Assembly (NCBI GenBank): GCA_016209725.1
Contig: JACQVO010000099.1
Location: 1 to 22,987 of the forward strand
Length of the DNA stretch: 22,987 nucleotides
Direction: 5' to 3'
DNA from: Candidatus Methylomirabilota bacterium
Lineage (GTDB): Bacteria; Methylomirabilota; Methylomirabilia; Methylomirabilales; 2-02-FULL-66-22
The notes below the pieces were generated by a model. The model was given only the letters and a program-made list of their open reading frames with translations, made no database searches and was not told the origin of the DNA. Numbering within the stretch: the first letter of the stretch is position 1; the number at the start of each line of letters is the position of its first letter. Shown piece after piece: positions 1 through 8,043 of the stretch. The position numbers and the translations under genes are program-made.

Positions 1-153
1 ACGCCATCATCACCGTCCCGCCGGAGCAGATGGATGCCTCGATAGCCCCGGATGGATCGCTTGGCGATGCCGGTGAAGATCTCTGTCCGGAGCAACCGCC
101 CATAGCCATCCGCGTTTTCGCGGGATGTCCACCCATGCCACGCGACTGATCAT
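1..153 (-). pseudogene. 5' end of an antibiotic-biosynthesis-monooxygenase-like gene, frameshifted and cut by the window edge
   Basis: Reading the minus strand from 140 to 1 gives an open frame with WHGWTSRENADGYGRLLRTE followed by IFTGIAKRSIRGYRGIHLLR. This resembles the N-terminal half of the roughly 100-residue ABM-like proteins (dimeric alpha+beta barrel) common in environmental genomes. The only sensible start codon, ATG at 153 (MISR), is in a different frame, and the coding frame has TGA at 152-150 with no start codon after it. Start and body are therefore separated by a one- or two-base indel near 139-142. Either the gene is broken or the assembly has an indel error. It follows the EEP gene on the same strand after about 150 bp. 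The family call is from memory of typical sequences; the frameshift is read directly. Confidence 0.55.
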
Positions 154-304
154 TCGGCCGACCTCCGATGGCGGGCTCACTGGGATGAGGAGCAACTGGC
201 TGCTTCGCAATTGGCGTCCGATTGCTCTTTCGCATCGCTGCCAACCGACCCAGCTAGCTGGAGCAAGAGTACGCAGATACAAGGGCGGGGCGTCTCGAAA
301 TCCC

Positions 305-1129
305 TCAGAGGGGAGAGACTCGAGCATAGTAGGCGCGATGATCGGAGGTGCGCCAGTGTTCTCTGCCGATGAGTCCCACCGTCTGCACAGCAAAGTGCTG
401 GCGTTCCACAAAGATGTAATCGATACGACCGAAGTCCTCGAACGTCTCCCAGCGCAGTGCATCCATGGCGCTCTCATTGTCAATGGCTACAGCCGTATCG
501 ACAAAGCGCGCCTTGAGTAGATCGAATGATCGATCGCTCGGGACCGTGTTGAAATCGCCGATGAGGATGACCGGGCCTGCGACCTTTTCGATGGCCTGCC
601 AGGTGCCCCGAATCGATGCGTCCGTGGCCGTGTGATCGGCATGGATGCTGGTGAATGTCATCGGCCGGCCGCCGACATCCACCCTGGCGATCAGCATGAA
701 TCTTGCCGCCGGCTGGGGGCCGACCTGAACGCCGCGAGCCTCCATGATCCTGTATTTTGAAAGTAGCGCGACCCCCCACCACCCCGCAACGCCGCCGTGG
801 GCCACGTACGCATAATTCATGTTCAGCGCCGTCGCCAGCTCGCGGGCTTGCGACTCACCCAACACCTCCTGCAATCCAACCACGTCAGGATCGACCGAAC
901 GGATGGCTGCCACAATGGGCGGCAGTTTCTTCCTCCGGTCCTTCAAGATCAACGGACTGACACCGGGATCCTCGCTGCCATAGCCCACCCTGATGTTGTA
1001 GGTCATGATCGTGAGAGTGCCGGGCGAGCCCAACAGACCGGTCGGGACGTCTGTCCGGATGTTCCGGTAGAGTTCGCAACCGCTCAGTACGACGACTGAC
1101 AGCGCCAAGGTTAACGACCTGAGTAGCAT
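305..1129 (-). CDS. Endonuclease/exonuclease/phosphatase (EEP) family lipoprotein
   Basis: 274-residue protein of the DNase I-like/EEP fold, a metal-dependent phosphodiesterase or phosphatase family acting on nucleic acids, phospholipids or inositol phosphates. The start is ATG at 1129, although the frame is open to 1180. From here the N-terminus is a lipoprotein signal, MLLRSLTLALSVVVLSGC, with lipobox LSGC and acylated Cys18, so the enzyme should be membrane-anchored outside the cytoplasm. The EEP signature residues are present in order: TYNIR (Asn45), GLQEV (Glu88), SIHADH (His163), GDFN (Asp192, Asn194), RIDYIF and the terminal SDH (Asp263, His264). The catalytic set looks complete and the length is normal for a single-domain secreted EEP protein. 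It lies 66 bp downstream of the methyltransferase on the same strand. The substrate cannot be told from sequence. Confidence 0.88.
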   Translation of the reverse strand: MLLRSLTLALSVVVLSGCELYRNIRTDVPTGLLGSPGTLTIMTYNIRVGYGSEDPGVSPLILKDRRKKLPPIVAAIRSVDPDVVGLQEVLGESQARELATALNMNYAYVAHGGVAGWWGVALLSKYRIMEARGVQVGPQPAARFMLIARVDVGGRPMTFTSIHADHTATDASIRGTWQAIEKVAGPVILIGDFNTVPSDRSFDLLKARFVDTAVAIDNESAMDALRWETFEDFGRIDYIFVERQHFAVQTVGLIGREHWRTSDHRAYYARVSPL

Positions 1130-1195
1130 CTTGTCGCATTGTCCTGCTAAGAGCCGACCCGACTGTATCTTCCTTGTCAAGGTATATCCCTCGTG

Positions 1196-2080
1196 TCAAC
1201 GTCTGTGCATCGTCTCTTGCCACTGGCCCTGCAGAAGTCCAGACCGATTCACAAATTGGCTTTCTCCCATCCGTTCTCGTGGCTTCGCCTTCCGCGCCCA
1301 CACGTCCATCCGGCGGAAGGGCTCGAGGTGGCTGCCGTCGAGTTGGCGAGTGCGGGAAAGCATCGCCTCCACCACCGCGTCGCGGAACGGCTTCCGGAGG
1401 TCTGCGGGCAATGCCTGGACGAAGGGGATCAGGCAGGGGTTGTCAATCCAGCCCACGATGGCGTCCGCGCCGGGGAACCGCTGATCCCGGTGCTCGATCC
1501 AGGCCCGCCACTCGACGAAAGGCAAGGCCCGCAGCAACGCCTCGTAGGCCGGCAAGGCGGGGAAGAACCACGGCCACTGGAAGCCCGCCAGCGCCTCGGG
1601 GAAGGGCGGGATCGCCATCTGTCCCTGCAGGCACGCGAGCAGGTTCGGACAGTTGCCATCGCAGCCGAACTGGGCAAGGAGGACGCCACCGGGCCTGAGC
1701 GCCCGGTGAATCTTGTGCAGGACGGCAGCGTGATCGTGGACCCAGTGCAGGGCCGCGTTGGAGAAGACCACGTCGAACTCCGCCTCGAATGCCAGTTGGG
1801 TGATGTCGAGCTGTTGCACGGCCATGTTCGGGGCACACTTGTCCCGCGCAGCCTCGAGCATCTCGGCGGCGGCATCGATGCCCAGCACCGACCCGCGAGG
1901 CACCCGCTCCGCCAACTGGCGCGTGAGGCTGCCGTCGCCATAGCCCAGGTCGAGGATCCGCTCGTCCCCGCGGGGCGACAGCTCCGCCATGAGGCCGCTG
2001 CCCCAGGCTCGCTGGTGCGACGAGTGCCGCTCGTAATCCCGCCCGTCCCAGCTTTCCACCAGGCGATCGTTCGTGGCCAT
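1196..2080 (-). CDS. Class I SAM-dependent methyltransferase, trans-aconitate methyltransferase-like
   Basis: 294-residue Rossmann-fold methyltransferase. Motif I is ILDLGYGDG (residues 42-50; the usual glycine/cysteine position holds Tyr). An acidic residue ends beta-2 (GID, Asp69), LDITQL is at 91-96, and FDVVFSNAALHWV at 102-114 is the motif-IV region typical of Tam-like enzymes. The N-terminus WDGRDYERHSSHQRAWG also fits this group, which methylates small carboxylates or unknown metabolites. The last ~35 residues after VWARKAK look unrelated to the family and may be a read-through tail. ATG at 2080 is 20 bp past the LLM oxidoreductase stop, suggesting co-transcription. Substrate unknown. 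Confidence 0.85.
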   Translation of the reverse strand: MATNDRLVESWDGRDYERHSSHQRAWGSGLMAELSPRGDERILDLGYGDGSLTRQLAERVPRGSVLGIDAAAEMLEAARDKCAPNMAVQQLDITQLAFEAEFDVVFSNAALHWVHDHAAVLHKIHRALRPGGVLLAQFGCDGNCPNLLACLQGQMAIPPFPEALAGFQWPWFFPALPAYEALLRALPFVEWRAWIEHRDQRFPGADAIVGWIDNPCLIPFVQALPADLRKPFRDAVVEAMLSRTRQLDGSHLEPFRRMDVWARKAKPRERMGESQFVNRSGLLQGQWQETMHRR

Positions 2081-2100
2081 GCATCCTGTCCCTGGCGTGG

Positions 2101-3156
2101 TCAGCTGCCAGCTCCTGCGCGTGGCGGGAACCCGACCCCGGTCGTGGGCACCCGGCGCAGCGCGGGCAGCAGCTCGTCGCTGATCAGTCGCATACTGTAC
2201 AGGGCGGCGCTCAAGGGGAGTCCGCTCCAGTGGGTACGGAGGAGGGAGTAGTTGATCCCCGCCGTCTCCCAGTACGGGCGGAGCTGTTGGTAACAGTCTT
2301 CCGGTGAGCCCAGGATGAAGCGGTTCCGGGCCAGCTCCTCGAATGGGCGCTGGAAGGTCTCCGTCGCGGGCAGGGCATCGTCCTGGCCCCAGCGGGCATA
2401 CGTTCCGTACTTGTTCGCGAGGTGGGGGCCGGCGATCTCCAGCGCGGTCGCCCGGTCGCGGGCGCAGAAGATCTCCCGCAATACGGGCAGGTTCCGGGGG
2501 AAGGGACGCGGGAGGCGGGAGAGCTCCGCCCGATACACGCCGAGCTGGCGCGTCACGGTGGTCAGGCTGGTGTGGGGGCCGATGAACCAGGTGTCCCCCA
2601 GCCGGGCCGCCCGCTGCACCGCCCGATCCGTCGTGGCGGCGACCCAGATGGGTGGGTAGGGTTGCTGCACCGGGCGGATGGTCATGGTGACCTTGTCCAG
2701 CTTGCAGATGTCGCTCTCGCAGCTCACCGCCTCCTCCGTCCAGAGGCGTTTGACCAGCGCCAGGCAGTCCTCGAAGCGGCGAATCCGGTGGCCCCGGGGC
2801 ACCCGGAAGGCGTCGAACTCGACATCGCGATAGCCCAGCCCGACCCCGAAGACGAAGTTTCCCTTCCAGATGACATCCAGGGAGGCGATATGCTCGGCCA
2901 CCTCCACCGGATTATGGAGGGGAAGGAGCAGGACGCCGGCGATGCCCGTCATCTCCCCCGCCTCGGCCGCCAGGCGTGACAGGAACGGGACGAGCTGCAA
3001 CTGGCGCATCCCCGCACTGAGGTAGTGCTGGCCGGTGGCGACGGCATCCCAGCCCCGGTCGCGGGCCATCCGGACCATGACCAACTGCTCTTCCAGGGCG
3101 GAGACCATGTCGGTCCCGGGCGGGTGCTGGTTGGTGAGATAGATGCCCACCTTCAT
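2101..3156 (-). CDS. LLM class flavin-dependent oxidoreductase
   Basis: 351-residue luciferase-like monooxygenase, a TIM-barrel enzyme using FMN or F420. Start is ATG at 3156 (MKVGIYLTNQ), although the frame stays open to 3378. It has a strong ribosome-binding site, GAGGAGGT, five bases upstream, and the N-terminus matches the family from here. Family features in order: HYLSAG (~41-46), LLLPLHNPVEVAEHIASLD (~76-95), the FGVGLGYRDVEFDAF segment (~103-117), then PPIWVAATTDRAVQRAARLGD, typical of the barrel's late strands. The start overlaps the HAD gene stop in an ATGA arrangement (3153-3156), indicating translational coupling, and the methyltransferase follows by 20 bp. The substrate is not indicated. 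Confidence 0.92.
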   Translation of the reverse strand: MKVGIYLTNQHPPGTDMVSALEEQLVMVRMARDRGWDAVATGQHYLSAGMRQLQLVPFLSRLAAEAGEMTGIAGVLLLPLHNPVEVAEHIASLDVIWKGNFVFGVGLGYRDVEFDAFRVPRGHRIRRFEDCLALVKRLWTEEAVSCESDICKLDKVTMTIRPVQQPYPPIWVAATTDRAVQRAARLGDTWFIGPHTSLTTVTRQLGVYRAELSRLPRPFPRNLPVLREIFCARDRATALEIAGPHLANKYGTYARWGQDDALPATETFQRPFEELARNRFILGSPEDCYQQLRPYWETAGINYSLLRTHWSGLPLSAALYSMRLISDELLPALRRVPTTGVGFPPRAGAGS

Positions 3157-4007
3157 CTCGGACCTCCTCGCAGAGCGGTGCCGTCGGCCCGCGGCCATGC
3201 GGAAAAGTCCCCGCAGAATTGCTCCAGCGTCAGAGGCGTGATCCGCCGGTCCCCCCCAGCCTCCTCCCGCTCGGCCACCGTGTTGTAGCCCCAGGCGGCC
3301 AGGAACAAACCGACCGCCGCCAGGTCGTCCTGGTGTTGCATCGCCCGTAGGGTTGGCAGGCGATCCTCGACGAGCCAAATGTCGCCGTAGTCCACCGACT
3401 GCTCCTGCCGCAGGATGCGCAGCAAGTCCGCCTTGGGGTGGGCGCGCTCCTTCCCCCAGACATGGCCGGTTGGGAGGGGCACCCCGTTCCTCTCCAGGAG
3501 CAGGTGGGCGAAGCGACCCTCCTTGGTCGTGAGGACGAAGACCCGCACGTCGCTTCGCAGGATGGCTCGCACCCGGTCAGAGATCCCGGGATAGAACCGC
3601 TGCGCCGCGAGCCAGCCCGGAAGGTCCCGCTGGATCCAGGCGTCCCGGGCGGCATCGAATCGGGCGGCCAGGTCCGCCGCCTCGAGGCGGTGCGCCTCGA
3701 CGATCCGGGGCCGCCAGGTTGTCTGGAACTCCTGGAGGAGGGCGGCCTCGGGCGCGCCCTCCAGGATGGCGCGGAGGAGGACCGGAGCTTCCCAGCCGAC
3801 CTCGAGGGCGGGCCGCATTCGGTGGAAGGCGGTCGCCACCTCCGGCGGCGGGCCATCGCCGCTATCGCCCCAGATCTCGCGGAACACCTGCCAGGTGGAG
3901 CGCAGGGTCTCTTGGGCCGTGTCGCAGATGACACCGTCGAAATCCAGGGCCAGGATCTTCGGTTCGATCAAGGGATTTCTCCCATCCGCAGATTTCGCAG
4001 ATTCCAT
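3153..4007 (-). CDS. HAD-superfamily hydrolase
   Basis: Cytoplasmic HAD phosphatase-type protein of up to 284 residues. Motif I is ALDFDGVICDT, with nucleophile Asp22 and Asp24. Motif II threonine is in VFVLTTKEG, the motif III lysine in HPKADLL, and motif IV in IWLVEDRLPTL. The large insertion between motifs I and II is an alpha-helical C1 cap. The ATG at 4007 lies inside an intergenic inverted repeat and gives an N-terminus (ESAKSADGR) that is simply translated repeat. TTG at 3971, preceded by GGGAG, is an equally good start and gives LIEPKILALDFDG. The stop overlaps the LLM start by four bases, so the two are probably co-translated. Substrate unknown. Confidence 0.87.
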   Translation of the reverse strand: MESAKSADGRNPLIEPKILALDFDGVICDTAQETLRSTWQVFREIWGDSGDGPPPEVATAFHRMRPALEVGWEAPVLLRAILEGAPEAALLQEFQTTWRPRIVEAHRLEAADLAARFDAARDAWIQRDLPGWLAAQRFYPGISDRVRAILRSDVRVFVLTTKEGRFAHLLLERNGVPLPTGHVWGKERAHPKADLLRILRQEQSVDYGDIWLVEDRLPTLRAMQHQDDLAAVGLFLAAWGYNTVAEREEAGGDRRITPLTLEQFCGDFSAWPRADGTALRGGPR

Positions 4008-4088
4008 AGCCCCCCTCCCACTCCCTCCCCCTCAGAGGGGGGAGGGGCCGGGTGGGGGTGGGAACCGCGACATCTGCGTAATCTGTGG
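3986..4088. repeat. Nested inverted repeat between cupin and HAD genes
   Basis: Outer arms 3986-4002 and 4072-4088 are inverted copies agreeing at 15 of 17 positions (CCGCAGATTTCGCAGAT against the complement of ATCTGCGTAATCTGTGG). Inner arms are C-rich (about 4010-4031) and G-rich (about 4036-4062) and can pair around TCAGAG. Both motifs are recognisable interspersed-repeat types found in many bacterial genomes. The structure spans the annotated HAD ATG at 4007, so it may supply a false or recently acquired start codon, or act as a transcript-processing hairpin. Confidence 0.7.
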
Positions 4089-4101
4089 TTATGGTCATTT
4101 C

Positions 4102-4449
4102 CTATTTCGCGCTCGTCCGGAACATGGTCAGCAGCATCTTGAACCGACCGGCGGGCTGGACCGCGTGCGGGACGTTGGCGGGCATCCGGACCAGCTCGCC
4201 GGTTCGCGTGGTCACTGTCTTTCCCCCGATCATCAAGGTCGCCGTCCCGTCCAGGACCTGGACCAGGGCGTCGAAGGGCGCCGTGTGCTCGCTCAATCCT
4301 TGGCCTTGGTCAAAGGCGAACAGGGTCAGCGTCCCGGCGCCGGTCTTCAGCAGCGTCCGGCTGACCACGGATCCCGGCGCGTACTGCACCGCCTCGACGA
4401 GGGCCATCGGCTCTCCTGGCGGCAACTGACTCTGTGGGGTGCTGCTCAT
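4102..4449 (-). CDS. Small cupin-domain protein
   Basis: 115-residue single-domain cupin. Cupin motif 1 is represented by GLSEHTAPFDALVQVLDG (about 51-68) and motif 2 by GELVRMPANVPHAV (about 84-97), with the sheet segment TATLMIGGKTV between. Only one histidine of the usual HxH pair is present in motif 1, where the second is replaced within HTAPFD, so metal binding may be altered. Such small cupins are often sugar- or metabolite-binding regulators or dioxygenase-like enzymes. The gene is 56 bp after the DJ-1/PfpI gene on the same strand. Function unassigned beyond the fold. Confidence 0.85.
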   Translation of the reverse strand: MSSTPQSQLPPGEPMALVEAVQYAPGSVVSRTLLKTGAGTLTLFAFDQGQGLSEHTAPFDALVQVLDGTATLMIGGKTVTTRTGELVRMPANVPHAVQPAGRFKMLLTMFRTSAK

Positions 4450-4505
4450 AGCAGGATGTCTCCTTTCGGTGCAACGGAAAAGAATGCGGGAAAGCCCCCC
4501 TGTCT

Positions 4506-5069
4506 CTAAGCCGTGTGCTCGTAGTCCATCTGTTGGCGAATACGCTCTTTGACCTCGGGGCCCGTCAGCTTCTCGCAGAGGTAGAGCCCCAGATCGATCG
4601 AAGAGGTCACGCCCCTTGCCGTGATCACGTCTCCGGCATCAACGATGCGCTGATCCACAACGGACGAGCAGAATCTCTGGAGGTCACCGAAGGCGTTTCG
4701 ATGCGTTGTGGCTGTCTTGCCCTTCAAAAAACCCGCAGCGCCCAGGAGCAGGGCGCCCGTGCAGACGGACACCTTGAACTCGCACGGGGCGGCCGTTCTC
4801 AGCCATGCGATGAACCCGGCATCATTCATCAACTTTCTGGACCCGAATCCGCCGGGGACGATGACCATGTCATAGGCGTGGAGGGCCTCGCCGACTTTCG
4901 TCGGGATGAAGCCCAGCCCGGCACCATCCTTGACGATCTTGGACTGCGCGCAGATCTCCCATTGCAGGTCCGGAAGAAACCCCATGGTGTTCAGCCTGGT
5001 CACCGGATCGAACACGCCGATAAAGTCCAGGGCGGTCATTTCATCGTAGATGATGAACGCGATCTTCAC
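4506..5069 (-). CDS. DJ-1/PfpI family protein, isonitrile-hydratase-like
   Basis: 187-residue class I glutamine-amidotransferase-like protein. The nucleophile elbow SVCTGALLLGAAG carries Cys103-Thr104, and Asp15 in the first helix (MTALDFIG) matches the acidic residue used by isocyanide hydratases. The oxyanion loop region is VIVPGGFGS (about 69-77) and the C-terminal GVTSSIDLGLYL helix is typical of the group. That pattern (Asp early, CTG elbow, TSSIDLGL) favours an isonitrile-hydratase or related hydrolase over a glyoxalase or protease, though sequence alone cannot confirm it. There is no fused AraC DNA-binding domain. It is the first gene of a likely two-gene unit with the cupin. Confidence 0.87.
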   Translation of the reverse strand: MKIAFIIYDEMTALDFIGVFDPVTRLNTMGFLPDLQWEICAQSKIVKDGAGLGFIPTKVGEALHAYDMVIVPGGFGSRKLMNDAGFIAWLRTAAPCEFKVSVCTGALLLGAAGFLKGKTATTHRNAFGDLQRFCSSVVDQRIVDAGDVITARGVTSSIDLGLYLCEKLTGPEVKERIRQQMDYEHTA

Positions 5070-5224
5070 GCCACATCCTCCGATGGTCGGCCGAGGGTGT
5101 CAGCAGGTGCCCGCAGAAGGCGCAGGGCGCAGTGCCAGTCCATCCCTACGGGTGGCCGGTTTGTCCTGCAGAAAGTCTGGCGGAGAATTGGCAAGGCCAG
5201 GGGCGTCCCGCCAGGGCCGGCTTC

Positions 5225-5359
5225 CTACTCTCGAACGATGGCATAGGGATGAGGGAACCGGTCCTTCAGGTTCCGCCACACACGACGATTGTCCGCGTGC
5301 CGGACGAGCGAGGGATTATCTTCCGGCCGCCAGCGTCGGATCACAGCCTGTGTCAGCAC
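5225..5359 (-). pseudogene. Remnant of a GNAT N-acetyltransferase N-terminus
   Basis: The minus strand from GTG 5359 reads VLTQAVIRRWRPEDNPSLVR then HADNRRVWRNLKDRFPHPYA, and ends at TAG 5227-5225. This is the characteristic opening of RimJ/RimL-type GNAT acetyltransferases (IRxWRPxDAPSLxxHADNRxVWxNLRDRFPHPY). The acetyl-CoA-binding motifs that should follow are missing from 5070-5224, where no frame continues the fold. The gene has lost roughly three quarters of its length. It sits between the DJ-1 and DinB genes and fills the otherwise empty 320-bp gap. Confidence 0.65.
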
Positions 5360-5392
5360 GAGTTCCAATTCCCCATCCTCACCCGGTACTCA

Positions 5393-5878
5393 TCACCCAG
5401 CGCGTGCAGCCAGCCGCTTCAGCAGTTGGATCTGGCCTGCATGGTACACATCATGGGCGGCGATCCCGGAGATGATCGCCGCATTACTCACCTTGCTGCC
5501 CGGGGGAATCCTGTCCAGGTCCCTCGGCGCCAATCCGGCAATCGCGGCACGCATCTGCCGGTGCGTATCCTCGAGCCGGGCAACGTCGTTACGCCACGCC
5601 TCCGGCGTCATGGCCTCCGGACGGGCGAACCAGTTCGAGCCCTTGAGGGGAAACGACCCCCGTTTCTCCCCCAGGATTCTACGCCGTACGGCGTATTTCC
5701 AGTAGGCGCAGTGCACCATGATTTCCCAGATGTTGTGGCGACCGGCCGCCGGCCTCCATGAGACTGCGCGGGTGTCGAGCCCCCGGATCGACCCGCGCAG
5801 GTTGGGACCATGCCAGGCCTTCTTCTCGTAGGCCTCATCTACGATCCGCAGCAGAAGTGCGATCTCCGGCTTGAGCAC
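5393..5878 (-). CDS. DinB family protein
   Basis: 161-residue four-helix-bundle DinB/YfiT-like protein. The predicted metal triad is visible: His56 in WEIMVHCAYWKY, and His142 and His146 in AHDVYHAGQIQLL. Conserved PGAxxxxWxxxxHxxxW-like spacing also occurs around residues 44-60. DinB-like proteins are putative metal-dependent enzymes, including thiol S-transferases, with mostly unknown substrates. Despite the name there is no polymerase function. The start at 5878 lies 37 bp after the diguanylate cyclase stop on the same strand. Length and motifs are complete. Confidence 0.9.
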   Translation of the reverse strand: MLKPEIALLLRIVDEAYEKKAWHGPNLRGSIRGLDTRAVSWRPAAGRHNIWEIMVHCAYWKYAVRRRILGEKRGSFPLKGSNWFARPEAMTPEAWRNDVARLEDTHRQMRAAIAGLAPRDLDRIPPGSKVSNAAIISGIAAHDVYHAGQIQLLKRLAARAG

Positions 5879-5915
5879 GTTGTCCTTCCTCCTTGTCCTG
5901 TCGGAGCGCCCTGCC

Positions 5916-7226
5916 CTACGCTTTACCCCACCGGCGCACTTGGTTGCGGCCCGCCTGCTTGGCGGTGTACAGCGCCCGGTCCGCCGCCCCGATGAGCTTT
6001 TCCTCGGATTCGCCGTCTTCCGGGAAGGTGGCGACCCCCATGCTCACCGTCACATTGACCGTCTCCTCCGGGGAAACGGCGATGGAATGGGCGGCGATGA
6101 TGTCGCGCATCCGATCCGCCACTGCCAGAGCACCGGGGCCCGGCGTCTCCGGCAGGATGATGGCAAACTCGTCCCCCCCGTATCGGGCCACCTGATCCAC
6201 CGGTCGGACCTCGCGACGGATCAGCGCGGCAAGCCACCGCAAGGCCTCGTCGCCGGCCAGGTGGCCGCAGGTGTCGTTGACAGTCTTGAAGTGATCGATG
6301 TCCACCATCAGCAGGGAGAATGGTCGCCCATAGCGCCGGGACCGTTCCGCCTCCTCGGCCAGGCGCCGGTGGAACTCGCGGTAGTTGTACAGGCCCGTGA
6401 GGCCATCGTGGATGGAGAGGTCTTCCAAGGCGGCTTGGCTGCTGGCCAGCTTTTCCGCCATGGCATTGAACATCCGCCCCAGTTGCCCCAACTCGTCCCG
6501 CGTGGCCAGGGGGACCCGGTGAGAAAGATCGCCCGCACCAAAGCGAGCCGCGGCCTCCTCGAGTGCGCGGAGGGGAAGCAGGATGGACCGGGCCAGGGCC
6601 ATCCCGACCAAGATCGCGCTTCCCAACCCTAGAGCGAAGACGGTGGCGATGATGATCAGCGCCTGTCGCCGGACGGCATGCGCCAGCGCCAGTTGCTGGG
6701 TCATCTCCCCCTGGGCCAGGCTGTGGATCTGATCGAGCCTGTCCAACGCCCGTTCAATATGCGCGTCGAGGCGTTCGATTGCGCGCACGGCAGTCGCCTT
6801 CCCCCCAGGGTTGGAAATGGTCAGGATGCCTTCTGCGATGCCGCGGGCTCGCTTCCACTCCGCCTGGGCGGACAGGATCAATGCACGCTCTGCCGCCAGG
6901 GCAAAGTGGCCCGTCACGGCCTCCTCGAAAGCCTTGTCTGCGCCCTGGCTCGTCTGGCGGAAGCGCTCGCGCTCGCCCAGATCGCCGTGACCCGTGATGA
7001 GGTAGTCGTGGACCGCCACCGTCGCCCTTTGCACGAGGATCTGGATGCGCAAGACGCGTGCGATCTCCTCAGTCGATTCTTGCACGACGTTATCGAGCGC
7101 ATGGATGGCGCTCTGGAGGGAGAAGACGCCGCCGATCGTGAGAACCACCAGGGGCAAGAGCATCACACTCATGCTCATGATGAATCGCGTTCGCAGGGGG
7201 GTGTGAAGCCAACCGCGATTTTTCAC
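5916..7226 (-). CDS. Membrane-bound diguanylate cyclase (sensor-HAMP-GGDEF)
   Basis: Makes cyclic di-GMP from two GTP in response to a periplasmic signal. The start chosen is GTG 7226 (VKNRGWLHTPLRTRF), preceded by GAGGGGAAGG. The frame is open to GTG 7361, but those 45 extra residues are charged and look non-coding. From 7226 the protein is 436 residues: TM1 ~14-38, a helical periplasmic sensor of the four-helix-bundle type ~40-190, TM2 ~190-212, a HAMP domain with ARSILLPLRALEEAAARFGA ~212-265, then GGDEF. The catalytic loop RYGGDEF is intact. The inhibitory I-site RxxD (RPVD) lies exactly five residues upstream, so product feedback is expected. It also has DGLTGLYNYREF, DIDHFKTVND and SMGVATFPEDG. 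DinB follows by 37 bp. Confidence 0.95.
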   Translation of the reverse strand: MKNRGWLHTPLRTRFIMSMSVMLLPLVVLTIGGVFSLQSAIHALDNVVQESTEEIARVLRIQILVQRATVAVHDYLITGHGDLGERERFRQTSQGADKAFEEAVTGHFALAAERALILSAQAEWKRARGIAEGILTISNPGGKATAVRAIERLDAHIERALDRLDQIHSLAQGEMTQQLALAHAVRRQALIIIATVFALGLGSAILVGMALARSILLPLRALEEAAARFGAGDLSHRVPLATRDELGQLGRMFNAMAEKLASSQAALEDLSIHDGLTGLYNYREFHRRLAEEAERSRRYGRPFSLLMVDIDHFKTVNDTCGHLAGDEALRWLAALIRREVRPVDQVARYGGDEFAIILPETPGPGALAVADRMRDIIAAHSIAVSPEETVNVTVSMGVATFPEDGESEEKLIGAADRALYTAKQAGRNQVRRWGKA

Positions 7227-7348
7227 TGGAGCAACCTTCCCCTCACCGACCGCATCCCCATCACCCGTGAATGCGGGTTCCCTTGCCGCCCGCCGGGATG
7301 TGAGAGGTTCGACCCTTGAACTGCCGGCTGGCCTCCGTTCCTCAGGGG

Positions 7349-7606
7349 TCAGCCGCCGCACGGATCACTATACCTTATGCAGGCTGATTGGCCAACATCC
7401 ACCTCCCGCCGGCCTCTGCCGGTCGGCGGCGGGGCGACGCACGGGGCGCCGGCACCCGGCGGGGTGATCTGGAGGAGCGAGAGTTGTCCTGGCTCGACCT
7501 CGTGGACGGCGGCGGGTGGTTCGCACTCGGGCTGGTCGGAGAATCCGTATTGTTGGTTGAGTTCAGCAACCAGGCGACAGATCCGCTCCTTGGAGGCACG
7601 GTCCAT
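7349..7606 (-). pseudogene. Orphan C-terminal fragment of an SPL-like radical SAM protein
   Basis: 85 codons (7606 to 7349) closely match the C-terminus of the complete radical SAM gene at 14181. DRASKERICRLVAELNQQYG here aligns with DRAYKDRIFGLVAELKQQYG there, followed by F-S/P-D-Q/R-PE-EPPA/DPPA-HE. DNA similarity over 7477-7606 against about 14334-14462 is high by eye. Even the 11-mer TCACTATACCT recurs at the end of each copy (7365 and 14227 regions). The Cys cluster, the barrel and everything upstream are absent. This is a decayed partial paralog or the scar of a recombination event, not a functional protein. Confidence 0.75.
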
Positions 7607-8043
7607 AATCGTAGGTTCTATAGTGCATTACTCGGGACCTTCTCTAGGTCAGGTGGTTCGGGGAACACGGCTGGCCGGTTCACCACAGGCCTGGTCACCC
7701 CGAGGAACCCTGCGACCGTGGCACCGGAGCGACCCTCTTCATCAGGGCCATCCGACAGGAGCCTACCTGGACCGAGGCCACTGCCCGCGTCCCGTATCAG
7801 ACAGTCGGTCGCCGGAGGTGAGGGGCGGGTTGCCGAATGCTAGCCGAACCCCAGGAGGTTGCCAAGAGGATTCGGCGACAGCCGACGGAGCAGGATGGAG
7901 CAGTCCGTGAACTCCGGCGCGCATGGGCTCCCGGCGCGCCGCAGAAGCGCCCGGGTCCCCGCAGGAGAAAGAAAAAGCCGGCAGGGAGAAGTGTTCCTAT
8001 TGACAGCCGGGGGCCCTATAAGTGGTAGGCAGCGCTCGCCGTC
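7607..8043. other. 437 bp without a supportable gene
   Basis: No frame on either strand gives a family-like sequence. The plus-strand open frames here are basic and Pro/Gly/Ser-rich, as expected of chance frames in GC-rich DNA. TTGACA occurs at 8000-8005, but the following TATAAG is only 11 bases away, too close for a sigma70 promoter. Confidence 0.5.

Noticed and set aside
1193..2251. Long plus-strand open frame of 352 codons opposite the methyltransferase
   Set aside because: Its triplets coincide exactly with the minus-strand codons and it has the Ala/Gly/Val/Arg/Asp composition of an antisense shadow; the minus gene has clear motifs.
5230..5242. 12-base match CTCGAACGATGG with 10170 region as a repeat
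   Set aside because: Matches of this length are expected by chance in a 23-kb window and flanks differ.
8000..8022. TTGACA followed by TATAAG as a promoter
   Set aside because: Spacing is only 11 bp and there is no plausible downstream plus-strand gene.
7837..8028. 63-codon Arg/Lys/Pro-rich plus-strand frame as a small basic protein
   Set aside because: No ribosome-binding site or family similarity; composition is what GC-rich non-coding DNA yields.
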